From: Dechloromonas sp.
Lineage (GTDB): Bacteria > Pseudomonadota > Gammaproteobacteria > Burkholderiales > Rhodocyclaceae
DNA length: 44,312 nt
Direction: 5' to 3'
Assembly: GCA_016791065.1 (NCBI GenBank)
Contig: JAEUOD010000141.1
Location: 1-44,312, forward strand
Positions 34,094 through 43,647 of the stretch are shown here, one piece after another. Numbering within the stretch: the first letter of the stretch is position 1; each line of letters opens with the position of its first letter. The notes under the pieces were generated by a model, which did not search any database, was not told where the DNA came from, and saw nothing but the letters and a program-made list of their open reading frames with translations. A program made the translations under genes and the position numbers.

Positions 34094-34456
34094 TCAACTG
34101 GAACACCGAGCGGCGAACCACGCCCTCAGGGAATCATCGATCGCCCCATACGGATAATCGCTGACCGCCTCGATGCCGGCCTCGGCCAGTCGACCACGCG
34201 GGCCATCGCCGACGCGGGCAACAAAGCAGGCCGCGCAATCGGCCAGGGTACGCAGGATGGCATCGCGCTTATCCTCGTCGCCGTAGCCATCCTGGCAATA
34301 ATGTTCGACCAGGCGTTTTTCCAGAAAGCGCGTGCCATCGGGTGCCAGTTCGTAAATCAGGAAGGCATCGGCATGACCGAAGTGCTCATCGATCTGTACG
34401 CCCCCTTTACTCGCCACCCCAACCCTGACAATCCGGTTTGCCGCCATTTCCGCCAT
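34094..34456 (-). CDS. NifX/NafY-family cofactor-binding protein
   Basis: 120 residues from MAEMAANRIVRVGVASKGGVQIDEHFGHADAFLIYELAPDG. The DEHFGHADAFLIYE stretch is the cofactor-pocket signature shared with the NifB C-terminus, NifX and NafY. Near residue 75 there is a double-cysteine ADCAACFVARVGDGPRGRL, common in the NifX/NifB-like group. It probably binds a FeMo-cofactor precursor or an iron-sulfur cluster. The start at 34456 follows GAGAG with six bases spacing; an ATG at 34447 is possible. It has its own sigma54 promoter and converges with the DUF2478 gene. Confidence 0.88.
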   Translation of the reverse strand: MAEMAANRIVRVGVASKGGVQIDEHFGHADAFLIYELAPDGTRFLEKRLVEHYCQDGYGDEDKRDAILRTLADCAACFVARVGDGPRGRLAEAGIEAVSDYPYGAIDDSLRAWFAARCSS

Positions 34457-34516
34457 CCTTTTCTCTCGTCACGCGAATGAAGAGCAGCCCATCGCAGGCC
34501 AGCCCAGGCCTTGAGT

Positions 34517-34533
34517 AGCAATGAACTTGCCAC
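34517..34533 (-). promoter_or_regulatory. Sigma54 promoter of the NifX/NafY-like gene
   Basis: The minus strand reads GGTGGCAAGTTCATTGCT with GG and GC ten bases apart and intact TGGCA and TTGCT. No TGT-N10-ACA site was found in the 150 bases upstream, so its activator contact is unclear. Confidence 0.75.
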
Positions 34534-34566
34534 CCTGGCCCAGGCCGAATGGACGGCCGGAAAACC

Positions 34567-34995
34567 TCAAGCCGGCACACCGAGAATGACGTTGCTGGCC
34601 TTGATCAAGGCCACCGCCGCAACACCCTCCTTGAGCCCAAGTTCCAGAACGGCTTCGTTGGTCACCACCGCGAAGACCAGAGTCCCGCCGGGCAGCGCAA
34701 TCCCGACTTCGGTATTGACTGCGCCCTTGCGCAGGACGCTGACGGTGCCCGCCAACTGGTTGCGGGCCGAAAACTTCACATCGGCCGCACCGGCCAGCAA
34801 CATGACCCACGGCGCCTTGACGTAGGCGACCGCCTCCTTGCCAACGGCGAGGCCAAGCGACTTGACGCTGCCCTCTGTCACGATTGCGACAATTTTGTCG
34901 CCTCCCGGCAGGGTGAGTTCGACTTCGGCGTTGACCGCCCCATCGACCAGGGCGGTGATTTTTCCTTTGAAAGCATTGCGTGCGCTGACATTCAT
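34567..34995 (-). CDS. modG: Molbindin, two-domain molybdate-binding protein
   Basis: 142 residues made of two Mop repeats: SARNAFKGKITALVDGAVNAEVELTLPGG (residues 4-32) and FSARNQLAGTVSVLRKGAVNTEVGIALPGG (residues 75-104). Each starts with the SARN molybdate-binding signature. Molbindins store or buffer molybdate in the cytoplasm. It diverges from modE, and two ModE-type operators lie in the 202 bases between them, so repression by Mo-loaded ModE is likely. The ATG is preceded by GGAGAA. The NifX/NafY-like gene follows downstream with its own promoter. Confidence 0.93.
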   Translation of the reverse strand: MNVSARNAFKGKITALVDGAVNAEVELTLPGGDKIVAIVTEGSVKSLGLAVGKEAVAYVKAPWVMLLAGAADVKFSARNQLAGTVSVLRKGAVNTEVGIALPGGTLVFAVVTNEAVLELGLKEGVAAVALIKASNVILGVPA

Positions 34996-35035
34996 GATGT
35001 TCTCCTGAGAGGTTTAACTATTCTGGCCCGCTTTT

Positions 35036-35059
35036 CGCTATATACAAACATATCTAGCG
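35036..35059. promoter_or_regulatory. ModE operator between molbindin and modE
   Basis: A 24-bp palindrome with arms CGCTATAT and ATCTAGCG, one mismatch from perfect. It lies 40 bases from the molbindin start codon. Confidence 0.78.
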
Positions 35060-35168
35060 ATTTGTTGTCGGGTTAGGCACACTTTAGTTCGACCCGTCTG
35101 GCGAATTCAACCATAACGCAAGGCTATTTTCCGACTATTTTCTGCATGACAAGCCGGGTTATAGTTAC

Positions 35169-35192
35169 CGCTATATAAAATTGGAAATTACG
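35169..35192. promoter_or_regulatory. Second ModE-type operator, at the modE start
   Basis: Arms CGCTATAT and AAATTACG in the same 24-bp geometry, ending 6 bases before the modE ATG. The left arm is exact; the right arm has two mismatches. This suggests autoregulation. Confidence 0.6.
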
Positions 35193-35197
35193 AAATC

Positions 35198-36780
<1,583 letters not shown>

Positions 36781-36795
36781 GCACCACCCGCCGCC

Positions 36796-37635
36796 ATGAG
36801 CCCCTACACCCTGCCCGACAGCTTTCTCGAAAGCCTCCTCCACGACGACACGCCCTGCGGCGACGCCACCAGCTTCGCCCTCGGTCTCGCCGGGCAGCCC
36901 GGCCGGTTGCTCTGCAGCGCCCGCTACGACATGGTGGTCTGCGGTAGCGAGGAGGCGATCCGCTTCGGCGAATTGCGCGGCCTGCGTGCGGTCGGGCCGT
37001 GTCGGGCCAGCGGCGAAGCGCTGGCGGCCGGCGAAACGATTCTCTGCCTCGAAGGCCCGGCCGGCGCCCTGCACGCCGTCTGGAAAACGGCGCAGACGCT
37101 GATGGAATACCTCTCGGGCATCACCACCGCCACGGCCGCGATTGTCGCTGCCGCCCGGCGCGGCGACCCGCATGCCGGCGTCGTCTGCACCCGCAAGAAC
37201 TTCCCCGGCACCAGGGCTGCCGCCGTGAAGGCGGTACTCAGCGGCGGCGCCAGCCCACACCGCCTGAGCCTCTCGGAGACCCTGCTCGTCTTCGCCGAGC
37301 ATCGTGCCTTTTTTCCCGACGACAGACCGTCCGCGATGGTCGAACGCCTGCGCCGCCGGTGGCCGGAACGCGCCGTCGTTGTCGAGGTTGCCGACGAAAC
37401 AGAAGCCGCGGCCTGGGCGGCGGCGGGCGCCGACATCCTGCAACTGGAAAAAATGCCGGTCGAGGCAGTCGCCAGCCTGCATGCATCGCTTCCGGGCACG
37501 CGAATTGCTGCGGCAGGAGGAGTCAATGCCGCCAACGCCGAGGCCTATGCCCGGGCCGGTGCCCGCATCCTGGTCACCAGCGCCCCCTATTTCGCCCCGC
37601 CGCGCGACGTGGCCGTGACCCTGAGCCCCCTTTAG
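36796..37635 (+). CDS. modD: ModD, nicotinate phosphoribosyltransferase-like mod-operon protein
   Basis: 279 residues of the quinolinate phosphoribosyltransferase (NadC)-like fold. LHDDTPCGDATSFALGL near the start and CTRKNFPGTRAAAVKAVLSGGASPHRLSLSETLLVF (near 130-165) give the ModD signature, and AAGGVNAANAEAYARAGARILVTSAPYFAPP ends the barrel. ModD occurs in Mo transport operons; its exact role is unknown. Start and spacing fit operon expression between modA and the NifX-like gene. Confidence 0.9.
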   Translation: MSPYTLPDSFLESLLHDDTPCGDATSFALGLAGQPGRLLCSARYDMVVCGSEEAIRFGELRGLRAVGPCRASGEALAAGETILCLEGPAGALHAVWKTAQTLMEYLSGITTATAAIVAAARRGDPHAGVVCTRKNFPGTRAAAVKAVLSGGASPHRLSLSETLLVFAEHRAFFPDDRPSAMVERLRRRWPERAVVVEVADETEAAAWAAAGADILQLEKMPVEAVASLHASLPGTRIAAAGGVNAANAEAYARAGARILVTSAPYFAPPRDVAVTLSPL

Positions 37636-37656
37636 CCCGCCTCCCGAGTCCCGATC

Positions 37657-38049
37657 ATGAAAATCGCCATCGCCACCAAGGATTTCACCGCTGTCAGCGG
37701 CCACGCCGGCCAGACCCGCCAATGGCTGGTTTACGACCTGTCGAACCACCGCTCCAACCAGTTGCTGCCCGCTCCGGTCCGCGTCGACCTCGAAAAAGAG
37801 CAGGTGCTCCACGTTTTCGACGACAGCGGGCCGCACCCGCTCGACGGCATCGACATTGTCGTCTGCGCCAGTGCCGGCGACGGCTTCATCCGCCACATGA
37901 AGAAGCGCCGCGCCGAGGTGCTGCTCACCGGCGAGACCGACCCGGCCGTGGCCATCACCCGCATCCTGGCCGGGGAAGCGCTGCCCGACCCGCGTTTCGA
38001 CATCACGACCAGCCTGTGTAAACTGCGCGATCTGTTTTCCCGCCACTAG
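37657..38049 (+). CDS. NifX/NifB C-terminal-like protein within the mod operon
   Basis: 130 residues, MKIAIATKDFTAVSGHAGQTRQWLVYDL onward. The layout VSGHAGQTRQWLVY replaces the usual xxHFGxA pocket of NifX/NafY proteins and keeps the histidine. A double-basic RHMKKRRAEVLLTGETDPAVAITRILAGEAL helix region follows. The family binds FeMo-cofactor intermediates or other metal clusters. Between modD and modB, 3 bases before modB, it is firmly part of the Mo uptake operon. Binding of a Mo-containing species is a fair inference. Confidence 0.82.
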   Translation: MKIAIATKDFTAVSGHAGQTRQWLVYDLSNHRSNQLLPAPVRVDLEKEQVLHVFDDSGPHPLDGIDIVVCASAGDGFIRHMKKRRAEVLLTGETDPAVAITRILAGEALPDPRFDITTSLCKLRDLFSRH

Positions 38050-38052
38050 TTC

Positions 38053-38727
38053 ATGGAAAGTGCCGACCTCGCTGCCGTCTGGCTGACCCTCAAGCTGGCC
38101 ACGGTGGTCACCCTGCTGCTGCTCATCTTCGGCACGCCTATCGCCTGGTGGCTGGCCCGCACGCACTCGCGACTCAAGGGCGTGGTCGGCGCCATCGTCG
38201 CCCTGCCCCTGGTCCTGCCGCCAACCGTGCTCGGCTTCTACCTGCTCATCACGATGGGGCCGAACGGTCCGGTCGGGCGGCTCACCGAGGCGCTCGGCCT
38301 CGGCCTGCTGCCTTTCACCTTTCCCGGCCTGGTCATCGCCTCCGTGTTCTACTCCCTGCCCTTCGTCGTGCAGCCGATCCAGAACGCCTTCGAGGCGATC
38401 GGCGAGCGGCCGCTCGAAGTCGCCGCCACGCTGCGCGCCAGCCCCTGGGATGCCTTCTGGTCGGTCGCCGTGCCGCTCGCCCGGCCCGGCTTCCTGTCCG
38501 GCGCCATCCTCGGCTTTGCCCACACCGTGGGCGAATTCGGCATCGTGCTGATGATCGGCGGCAACATTCCGGAAAAAACCCGCGTCGTTTCCGTGCAGAT
38601 CTACGACCACGTCGAGGCGCTGGAATATACCCAGGCCCACTGGCTGGCCGGCGGCATGGTGATCTTCAGCTTCCTGGTCCTGCTCGGGCTCTACACCTTC
38701 AATCCGACGCGGCGGAAAGTCCTGTGA
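38053..38727 (+). CDS. modB: ModB, molybdate ABC transporter permease
   Basis: 224 residues, about five membrane segments. The permease coupling loop is [42 protein letters not shown] near residues 120-160, with the EAA-type motif. [10 protein letters not shown]-like N-terminal [26 protein letters not shown] and [15 protein letters not shown] are typical of ModB. It starts 3 bases after the NifX-like gene and overlaps modC by 4 bases (GTGA). Confidence 0.95.
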   Translation: MESADLAAVWLTLKLATVVTLLLLIFGTPIAWWLARTHSRLKGVVGAIVALPLVLPPTVLGFYLLITMGPNGPVGRLTEALGLGLLPFTFPGLVIASVFYSLPFVVQPIQNAFEAIGERPLEVAATLRASPWDAFWSVAVPLARPGFLSGAILGFAHTVGEFGIVLMIGGNIPEKTRVVSVQIYDHVEALEYTQAHWLAGGMVIFSFLVLLGLYTFNPTRRKVL

Positions 38728-39803
38728 GCAACGATATCCGCGCCCGCTTCCGGATCGACCGCAAGGACTTTTCCCTCGACGTCGACCTCGCCCTGCCCGG
38801 ACGCGGCATCACGGCCCTGTTCGGGCATTCCGGCTCGGGCAAGACCACCTGCCTGCGCGCCATGGCCGGGCTGGAGAGGGCCCCCGGCGGCCACTTCGCC
38901 ATCGGCGGCGAAGTCTGGCAGGACGCGGCAAGCGGCCTGTTCGTTCCGACCCACCGGCGGGCACTCGGCATGGTCTTTCAAGAAGCCAGCCTTTTCCCGC
39001 ACCTGACGGTGCGCGGCAACATCGAGTTCGGCCAGAAAAGAGCCGCTTCTGTGCCGCCGGCCGGCGGAGTGCCGGAAATCGCCGACCTGCTCGGCATCGG
39101 CCACCTGCTCGAGCGCCGGCCGGCCGAACTCTCCGGCGGCGAGCGCCAGCGCGTCGCGATTGCCCGCGCCCTGCTCGCCGCGCCACGCATCCTGCTGATG
39201 GACGAGCCGCTGGCCGCGCTCGACCTCAAGCGCAAGCTGGAAATCCTGCCCTACCTGGAACGCCTGCACCGCGAACTGGCGATTCCGATCATCTACGTCA
39301 GCCATGCACCGGACGAGGTGGCGCGCCTGGCCGATCACCTGGTGCTGCTCGATCAGGGCAAGGTGGTGGCCAGCGGTGCGCTCAACGCCGTACTCTCGCG
39401 CATCGATCTGCCCGCCGCCTTCGCCGACGACGCCGGCGTCGTCATCGAGGCCACGGTCGCGGCCCATGAGGCGGACGACCTGACCCGGCTCGAATTCACG
39501 GGCGGGACGATCTTCGTCTCGCGCCGCCCGGAGGCCATCGGTACCGTACTGCGCTGCCGCATCCATGCCCGCGATGTCAGTCTGGCGCTCGTACCGCCGC
39601 AGCAGAGCAGCATCCTCAACTGTGTCAGCGCGGTGGTCTCCGACCTCGCCCCGACCGATACGCCGGGTCATGTGCTGGTCCGTCTCGATGTTGTCGGCGA
39701 ACCCCTGCTCGCCCGCATCACGCGGCGCTCGGCGGAACGTCTCGACATCCGCCCCGGCCTGGCGCTGCGCGCCCAGATCAAGGCCGTGGCACTGCTCGCC
39801 TAG
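38724..39803 (+). CDS. modC: ModC, molybdate ABC transporter ATPase
   Basis: About 359 residues, starting at a GTG that overlaps the modB stop codon. Walker [17 protein letters not shown] (near residue 35), signature [15 protein letters not shown] (near 135), Walker [12 protein letters not shown] and the switch histidine ISH-like [14 protein letters not shown] are all present. The C-terminal region (residues 285-355) forms a Mop/TOBE domain for regulation by molybdate. It ends flush against the convergent response-regulator gene, with adjacent stop codons. Confidence 0.95.
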   Translation: MSNDIRARFRIDRKDFSLDVDLALPGRGITALFGHSGSGKTTCLRAMAGLERAPGGHFAIGGEVWQDAASGLFVPTHRRALGMVFQEASLFPHLTVRGNIEFGQKRAASVPPAGGVPEIADLLGIGHLLERRPAELSGGERQRVAIARALLAAPRILLMDEPLAALDLKRKLEILPYLERLHRELAIPIIYVSHAPDEVARLADHLVLLDQGKVVASGALNAVLSRIDLPAAFADDAGVVIEATVAAHEADDLTRLEFTGGTIFVSRRPEAIGTVLRCRIHARDVSLALVPPQQSSILNCVSAVVSDLAPTDTPGHVLVRLDVVGEPLLARITRRSAERLDIRPGLALRAQIKAVALLA

Positions 39804-40595
39804 TCAGGCGCCAAGCAGTTTCTGGATGAAATTCTCGACATAGGCCGGGCGCAGCGGCTTGACGATGTAGCCGACCGCGCCGAGCCCGGCGGCCTGCGCC
39901 ACCATGGTCTTGTCGGCCTCGCCGGTGACCATCACCACCTTGGTGTCCGGGCTGGCCTCCATGATCTTCGGCAAGGCATCGATGCCCCCCATGACCGGCA
40001 TGTTGACGTCGAGGCACAGCACGCGCGGCTTGTGATTGAGCGCCGCCTGGATCGCTTCGCTGCCATTGGCCACCGACTGCACCACCTGGAGACCGGTCGC
40101 TTCGAGCAGGCCCTTGAGCACGAGGCGAACCGAGCCGTTGTCGTCGGCGATCACCGTCGTGCCGCGACTGCCGCGCTTGGGATAGCCCGGTGCCGGCTGA
40201 GCGAACGGAGTTGCACCGGTTTTCATGGCCACCCGGCGCGTTTCGCTGACGGCACTGATTTCCTCGATGATCTGGGCCTGCCCAAAGGGTTTGCGGATGA
40301 AACCCGCCGCCCCGGCATCGGCGGCCTGCGACTCGACGGCGGCATCGCTCGACGCCGTCATCAGGATGACATCGACGCCCGGCGCGGCCTTCTGGATAGC
40401 GCGCAAGATGGCCAGACCATCGCGGCCAGGCAGATGGTAGTCGAGACAGATCACTTCCGGCGTCGTCTGGCCGATCAGTTCCTCGATTCCATTGCCGTCG
40501 GCGAAGGCGCCGACCACCTCGTGGCCGGCCCCGGAAAACAATGCCACCAGCACCTTGCGCATGGATGCATTGTCATCAACGATCATGATCCGCAT
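39804..40595 (-). CDS. Response regulator with two receiver domains
   Basis: 263 residues and no output domain. REC 1 (residues 1-120) has IVDDNASMRKVL, the phospho-acceptor region EVICLDYHLPGRDG and FIRKPFG. After a linker of about 25 residues, REC 2 (residues 148-262) has VIADDNGSVRLVL, RVLCLDVNMPVMGG and YIVKPLRPAY. All aspartates and lysines needed for phosphorylation are present in both. It may be a phosphotransfer or chemotaxis-like adaptor (CheY-like). Its cognate kinase is not in the window. It shares a stop-to-stop boundary with modC. Confidence 0.9.
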   Translation of the reverse strand: MRIMIVDDNASMRKVLVALFSGAGHEVVGAFADGNGIEELIGQTTPEVICLDYHLPGRDGLAILRAIQKAAPGVDVILMTASSDAAVESQAADAGAAGFIRKPFGQAQIIEEISAVSETRRVAMKTGATPFAQPAPGYPKRGSRGTTVIADDNGSVRLVLKGLLEATGLQVVQSVANGSEAIQAALNHKPRVLCLDVNMPVMGGIDALPKIMEASPDTKVVMVTGEADKTMVAQAAGLGAVGYIVKPLRPAYVENFIQKLLGA

Positions 40596-40674
40596 CTAAC
40601 CCGACTCCGCCGCCTCATTTCTACAATGTGGCAAGACTACCAGAAGCCTGGGGAAAACCATGGGTTCGGACTGA

Positions 40675-41568
40675 TCAGCCGCTGCGGCACAGGCGGAGCA
40701 GCGGCAGCAGTTCCTCCCGCTGGTGCACGGCCAGGCCGAAAAGGATCAGACCGGTTCCCAGTCCAAGACGCAGGCCGACCTCTTCGCCATTCAGGGCATG
40801 GCCCAGCCACAGCGCCAGCGCCGGCGTGATCAGCGTGATCAGTGCCACCTTCGAGGCTTCAAGATGCTTGATCACGTAGTAGTACATGGCGAAGCCGATG
40901 ACCGAGCCGAAAATGCCGAGATAGACGATGGCCGCCGCCGAGCGAGGCGGCAGCAGCGGTGGCAGCTGCCCGTCGTTCAGCCACCAGACGAGCCCGAACA
41001 GCGGCAGCGAGACGCTGAGCGAGCCGAGCGTGGTGGCGAGCGGTGGACTGTCGTCGGCAATACGTTTGATCCAGACCAGGCTACCTGAATAGATGAAGAC
41101 GGCCGCCAGCAACGCCAGCATGCCGGCCACTGCATGTTCGCCGCCCAGGCTCTCGCCCTGCACGAAAATCACCGCCAGCCCGATGGCCCCGAGCAGCATG
41201 CCGCCGATCCGCCATGGCGTCAGTGCCCTTTCGCCGAGACAAAGTGCCGCCAGCACGGCTGCCATCAATGGCGACAGTCCGAAAAGCACCGAGACGAGAC
41301 CGGAATGGATGTAGCGGGCACTCCAGTAGGTCAGCGCCATGGCGCCGAACAGGCCGAGGCCGCCCACCAGGTAGGCGCGGCGGGCACGCGCATGCAGCGG
41401 CAGTTCGATACGCCAGATGGCGAGAGCCAGCGCGGCGACGGCGACGCCGATCGCCATGCGGGCGAGCACGGCAAAGGCAAAGCCGGCGCCCTGGGTACTC
41501 CACTGGATGGCGAGCGGCGTGGTGGACCAAATGAGGATGATGGCGAAATAGGCTGCGGGGACGGACAT
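40675..41568 (-). CDS. EamA/DMT-family membrane exporter
   Basis: 297 residues in two EamA repeats and about ten membrane segments. YFAIILIWSTTPLAIQWSTQG starts the first repeat and LLAAVFIYSGSLVWIKRI starts the second. Members export amino acids, nucleosides or other metabolites; the substrate cannot be read from the sequence. It is downstream of the chorismate mutase gene (20 bases apart), so a link to aromatic compounds is possible but unproven. Confidence 0.88.
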   Translation of the reverse strand: MSVPAAYFAIILIWSTTPLAIQWSTQGAGFAFAVLARMAIGVAVAALALAIWRIELPLHARARRAYLVGGLGLFGAMALTYWSARYIHSGLVSVLFGLSPLMAAVLAALCLGERALTPWRIGGMLLGAIGLAVIFVQGESLGGEHAVAGMLALLAAVFIYSGSLVWIKRIADDSPPLATTLGSLSVSLPLFGLVWWLNDGQLPPLLPPRSAAAIVYLGIFGSVIGFAMYYYVIKHLEASKVALITLITPALALWLGHALNGEEVGLRLGLGTGLILFGLAVHQREELLPLLRLCRSG

Positions 41569-41588
41569 CTCAGTTCACTCCTTCGGAA

Positions 41589-41888
41589 TCAGGGCTGCGG
41601 TGGATGCAAGGCGGCATGCGCGATCTGTTCGGCTTCGATGAAAGCGCCGATCATCGCCCGCCAAGTCGCCTCGACGACATGCGGATCGGCGCCGTACTCA
41701 GGCGCCAGCGCCAGCAAGCGGTTCATCACCTGCGCGACGCGGACCGGTGCGGCGACTTCGTCCGCCGATTTCTTGAAACGCGCCGCCTGCGCGACATAGC
41801 GGCCGCGCTCAGCAATCAGCCCAAGCAGTTGGCGGTCCAGGCGATCGATGTTGTGGCGGACTTCTTCAAGCGTCAGGCAGGTGGTCAT
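41589..41888 (-). CDS. Chorismate mutase type II (AroQ-like)
   Basis: About 99 residues from MTTCLTLEEVRHNIDRLDRQLLGLIAERGRYVAQAARFKKSADEV. The AroQ helix pattern is visible: R-x3-D-x2-D-x2-LLxLIxxR, then RFKKS with the lysine/arginine pair of the active site. Such enzymes convert chorismate to prephenate; isochorismate pyruvate lyase is a family alternative that cannot be excluded. A GGAG ribosome-binding site precedes the ATG. A terminator-like hairpin ends about 22 bases upstream, which leaves no room for a promoter in between. Confidence 0.85.
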   Translation of the reverse strand: MTTCLTLEEVRHNIDRLDRQLLGLIAERGRYVAQAARFKKSADEVAAPVRVAQVMNRLLALAPEYGADPHVVEATWRAMIGAFIEAEQIAHAALHPPQP

Positions 41889-41910
41889 CACAGGCTCCTC
41901 GGGGGTGGGA

Positions 41911-41950
41911 AAAACAAAAAGGCCGCGGGTCATTTCTGAGCCGCGGCCTT
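41911..41950 (-). terminator. Attenuator-like terminator upstream of chorismate mutase
   Basis: AAGGCCGCGG (41919-41928) pairs with CCGCGGCCTT (41941-41950). On the minus strand it is followed by TTTTTGTTTT. It ends 22 bases before the aroQ-like ATG and 97 or more bases after the leader ORF start. Confidence 0.75.
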
Positions 41951-41973
41951 GCTGGAATCGGGAAAATTTTCGA

Positions 41974-42072
41974 CTACGGCAATGCAGGCTCCGGGCGAAC
42001 GACGACGCGCCAGGCACGCAGGGCGCGGCGGCGCAGGCAAATCGGGGCGAGGGAGTTGAATGCCAGAATCAT
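41974..42072 (-). CDS. Possible 32-residue leader peptide before the attenuator
   Basis: A short frame opens with ATG at 42072, five bases after the MocR gene's stop codon, and reads MILAFNSLAPICLRRRALRA, then WRVVV, and ends at TAG (41974-41976). It has one tryptophan and one phenylalanine, so it lacks the tandem control codons of classic trp or phe leaders. Its existence is plausible only because of the terminator 24 bases downstream. Confidence 0.35.
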   Translation of the reverse strand: MILAFNSLAPICLRRRALRAWRVVVRPEPALP

Positions 42073-42076
42073 CGTT

Positions 42077-43561
42077 TCATTGTGCCGGCGGATGCTGCAC
42101 TGCGTCAAGCGTGGCGCGAGCCAGCCGACCGACCAGCTCCGGAATCAGCTTTTCGTCCGCCATGCCGTAGCCGAGCACCAGGCCGTTCTCTACCGGCTGG
42201 CCGGGCCCGGCCACGCCATAGTCGCTCAGGGCGCGCGCTGTCACGCCGAGGCCGGCAGCCCGCCGGACGATCTCCCGGTCGCATGGCCCTTGTGGCAGGC
42301 GCAGGGTCAGATGCAATCCGGCCTCGCCACCGAGAATGTCTACCGCCGCACCGAAATTTGCCTGCAAGGCCTGGCGCAACAGCGCCTGCCGTCGGCGGTA
42401 GATAGGCGCCATCGCCCGCAGGTGGCGGGTCAGCCCGCCGTTTTCGATGAAACGCGCCAGCGCCCGCTGCTCCACCGCCTGACCGCCCCGGTAGAGCCCT
42501 GCGATGCCCTCGCCGAAGCGGCGGGCGATCCAGCGCGGCACCACCATGTAGGCGATGCGCAACCCCGGATAGAGCAATTTGCTGAAGGTGCCGACATAGA
42601 CCACCGGCGCGTCGGACTGCAGGCCCTGAATGGCCGGCAGTGGCCGCCGCCCCGGGCTGGCATGGCAGAACTCGCTGTCGTAGTCGTCCTCGATGATCCA
42701 GCCGCTGCCGGCGAGACGGCCGAGGAATTCGAGGCGCCGCTCCAGACTGAGTACGGCACCGAGTGGATACTGGTGCGAGGGTGTCAGGTAGATCAAGCGG
42801 GGGGGATGACTCTTCCAGAGCTCCTCCCCGGGCGCCATACCTTGCCCGTCCACCGGCACGGGTAGCGACTGCAGGCCGGCGGCCAGCATGACGCTGCGTA
42901 CCGCCGTGTAGCCGGGATTTTCCAGCCAGACCGTATCGCCGGCATCCGCCAGGAGACGGGCACAGGCGTCGAGCGCCATCTGCGCACCAGCCACGACGAA
43001 AACCTGCTCCGGCGTGCAATCGACACCGCGGCGGGCCCGCAGGTCGTCGGCCAGCGCCCGGAGCAGCAGCGGCTCGCCACCCGCTTCGGCATAGGCCAGC
43101 TGACGGGCGCTGACCTCGCCCCAGGCCTTGCGCAAATGCCGCGCCCAACTCGACCAGGGAAAGGCATTGAGATCGCCGACCCCTGGCGCGAAGGGCAACA
43201 AGGGCTCGTCAGCCCGCCGGTGCAAGCCGGCCGCACGCCGCGACAAGCCGACACCTCCCATCTCGTCGGCTGCCCCGGCGATCCCAGCCCGGCCCAACTG
43301 CGGCAGGCTCGCCACCTGCGTACCCCGCCGATCAGCCAGCAAAAAGCCTTCTGCCAGCAGTTGCTGATAGGCGTAGAGCACGGTGTTGCGCGCCATGCCC
43401 GCATCGGCGGCCAGTTGGCGGCTGGACGGCAAGCGTGCGCCGCCCGCCAGGCGGCCATCGACGATGGCCTCCTTGAGCAGGCGATAAAGGCGTTGCTGGC
43501 GCGGCTGCTCTGGCGAAACCGATGCCGCATCGAGCCCCGCCAGAAGTTGATCAAGGTTCAT
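42077..43561 (-). CDS. MocR/PdxR-type GntR regulator
   Basis: 494 residues. Residues 15-85 are a GntR winged HTH (RLYRLLKEAIVDGRLAGGARLPSSRQLAADAGMARNTVLYAYQQLLAEGF). After a linker, residues 130-490 form an aminotransferase-like fold with VYVGTFSKLLYPGLRIAYMVVP, in which the lysine in FSK is the PLP Schiff-base site. MocR proteins are PLP-binding regulators that usually control vitamin B6 or amino-acid genes. The divergent flavin-binding gene at 43648 is a natural target. Three repeats lie between the two. Confidence 0.92.
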   Translation of the reverse strand: MNLDQLLAGLDAASVSPEQPRQQRLYRLLKEAIVDGRLAGGARLPSSRQLAADAGMARNTVLYAYQQLLAEGFLLADRRGTQVASLPQLGRAGIAGAADEMGGVGLSRRAAGLHRRADEPLLPFAPGVGDLNAFPWSSWARHLRKAWGEVSARQLAYAEAGGEPLLLRALADDLRARRGVDCTPEQVFVVAGAQMALDACARLLADAGDTVWLENPGYTAVRSVMLAAGLQSLPVPVDGQGMAPGEELWKSHPPRLIYLTPSHQYPLGAVLSLERRLEFLGRLAGSGWIIEDDYDSEFCHASPGRRPLPAIQGLQSDAPVVYVGTFSKLLYPGLRIAYMVVPRWIARRFGEGIAGLYRGGQAVEQRALARFIENGGLTRHLRAMAPIYRRRQALLRQALQANFGAAVDILGGEAGLHLTLRLPQGPCDREIVRRAAGLGVTARALSDYGVAGPGQPVENGLVLGYGMADEKLIPELVGRLARATLDAVQHPPAQ

Positions 43562-43562
43562 G

Positions 43563-43607
43563 TGGTTCCATCAATAGTGCTATCTATGGCTCCATTCATG
43601 GTGCCAC
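43563..43607. repeat. Three near-identical 9-base repeats, probable MocR operator
   Basis: TGGTTCCAT (43563-43571), TGGCTCCAT (43587-43595) and TGGTGCCAC (43599-43607) lie in the 86-base gap between the MocR regulator and the flavin-binding gene. Spacing of 24 and 12 bases fits the multiple direct sites bound by MocR dimers. Confidence 0.6.
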
Positions 43608-43647
43608 AAAGCAGCTATGCTGGCGCCATCGATTCAAGGAGCTCACC

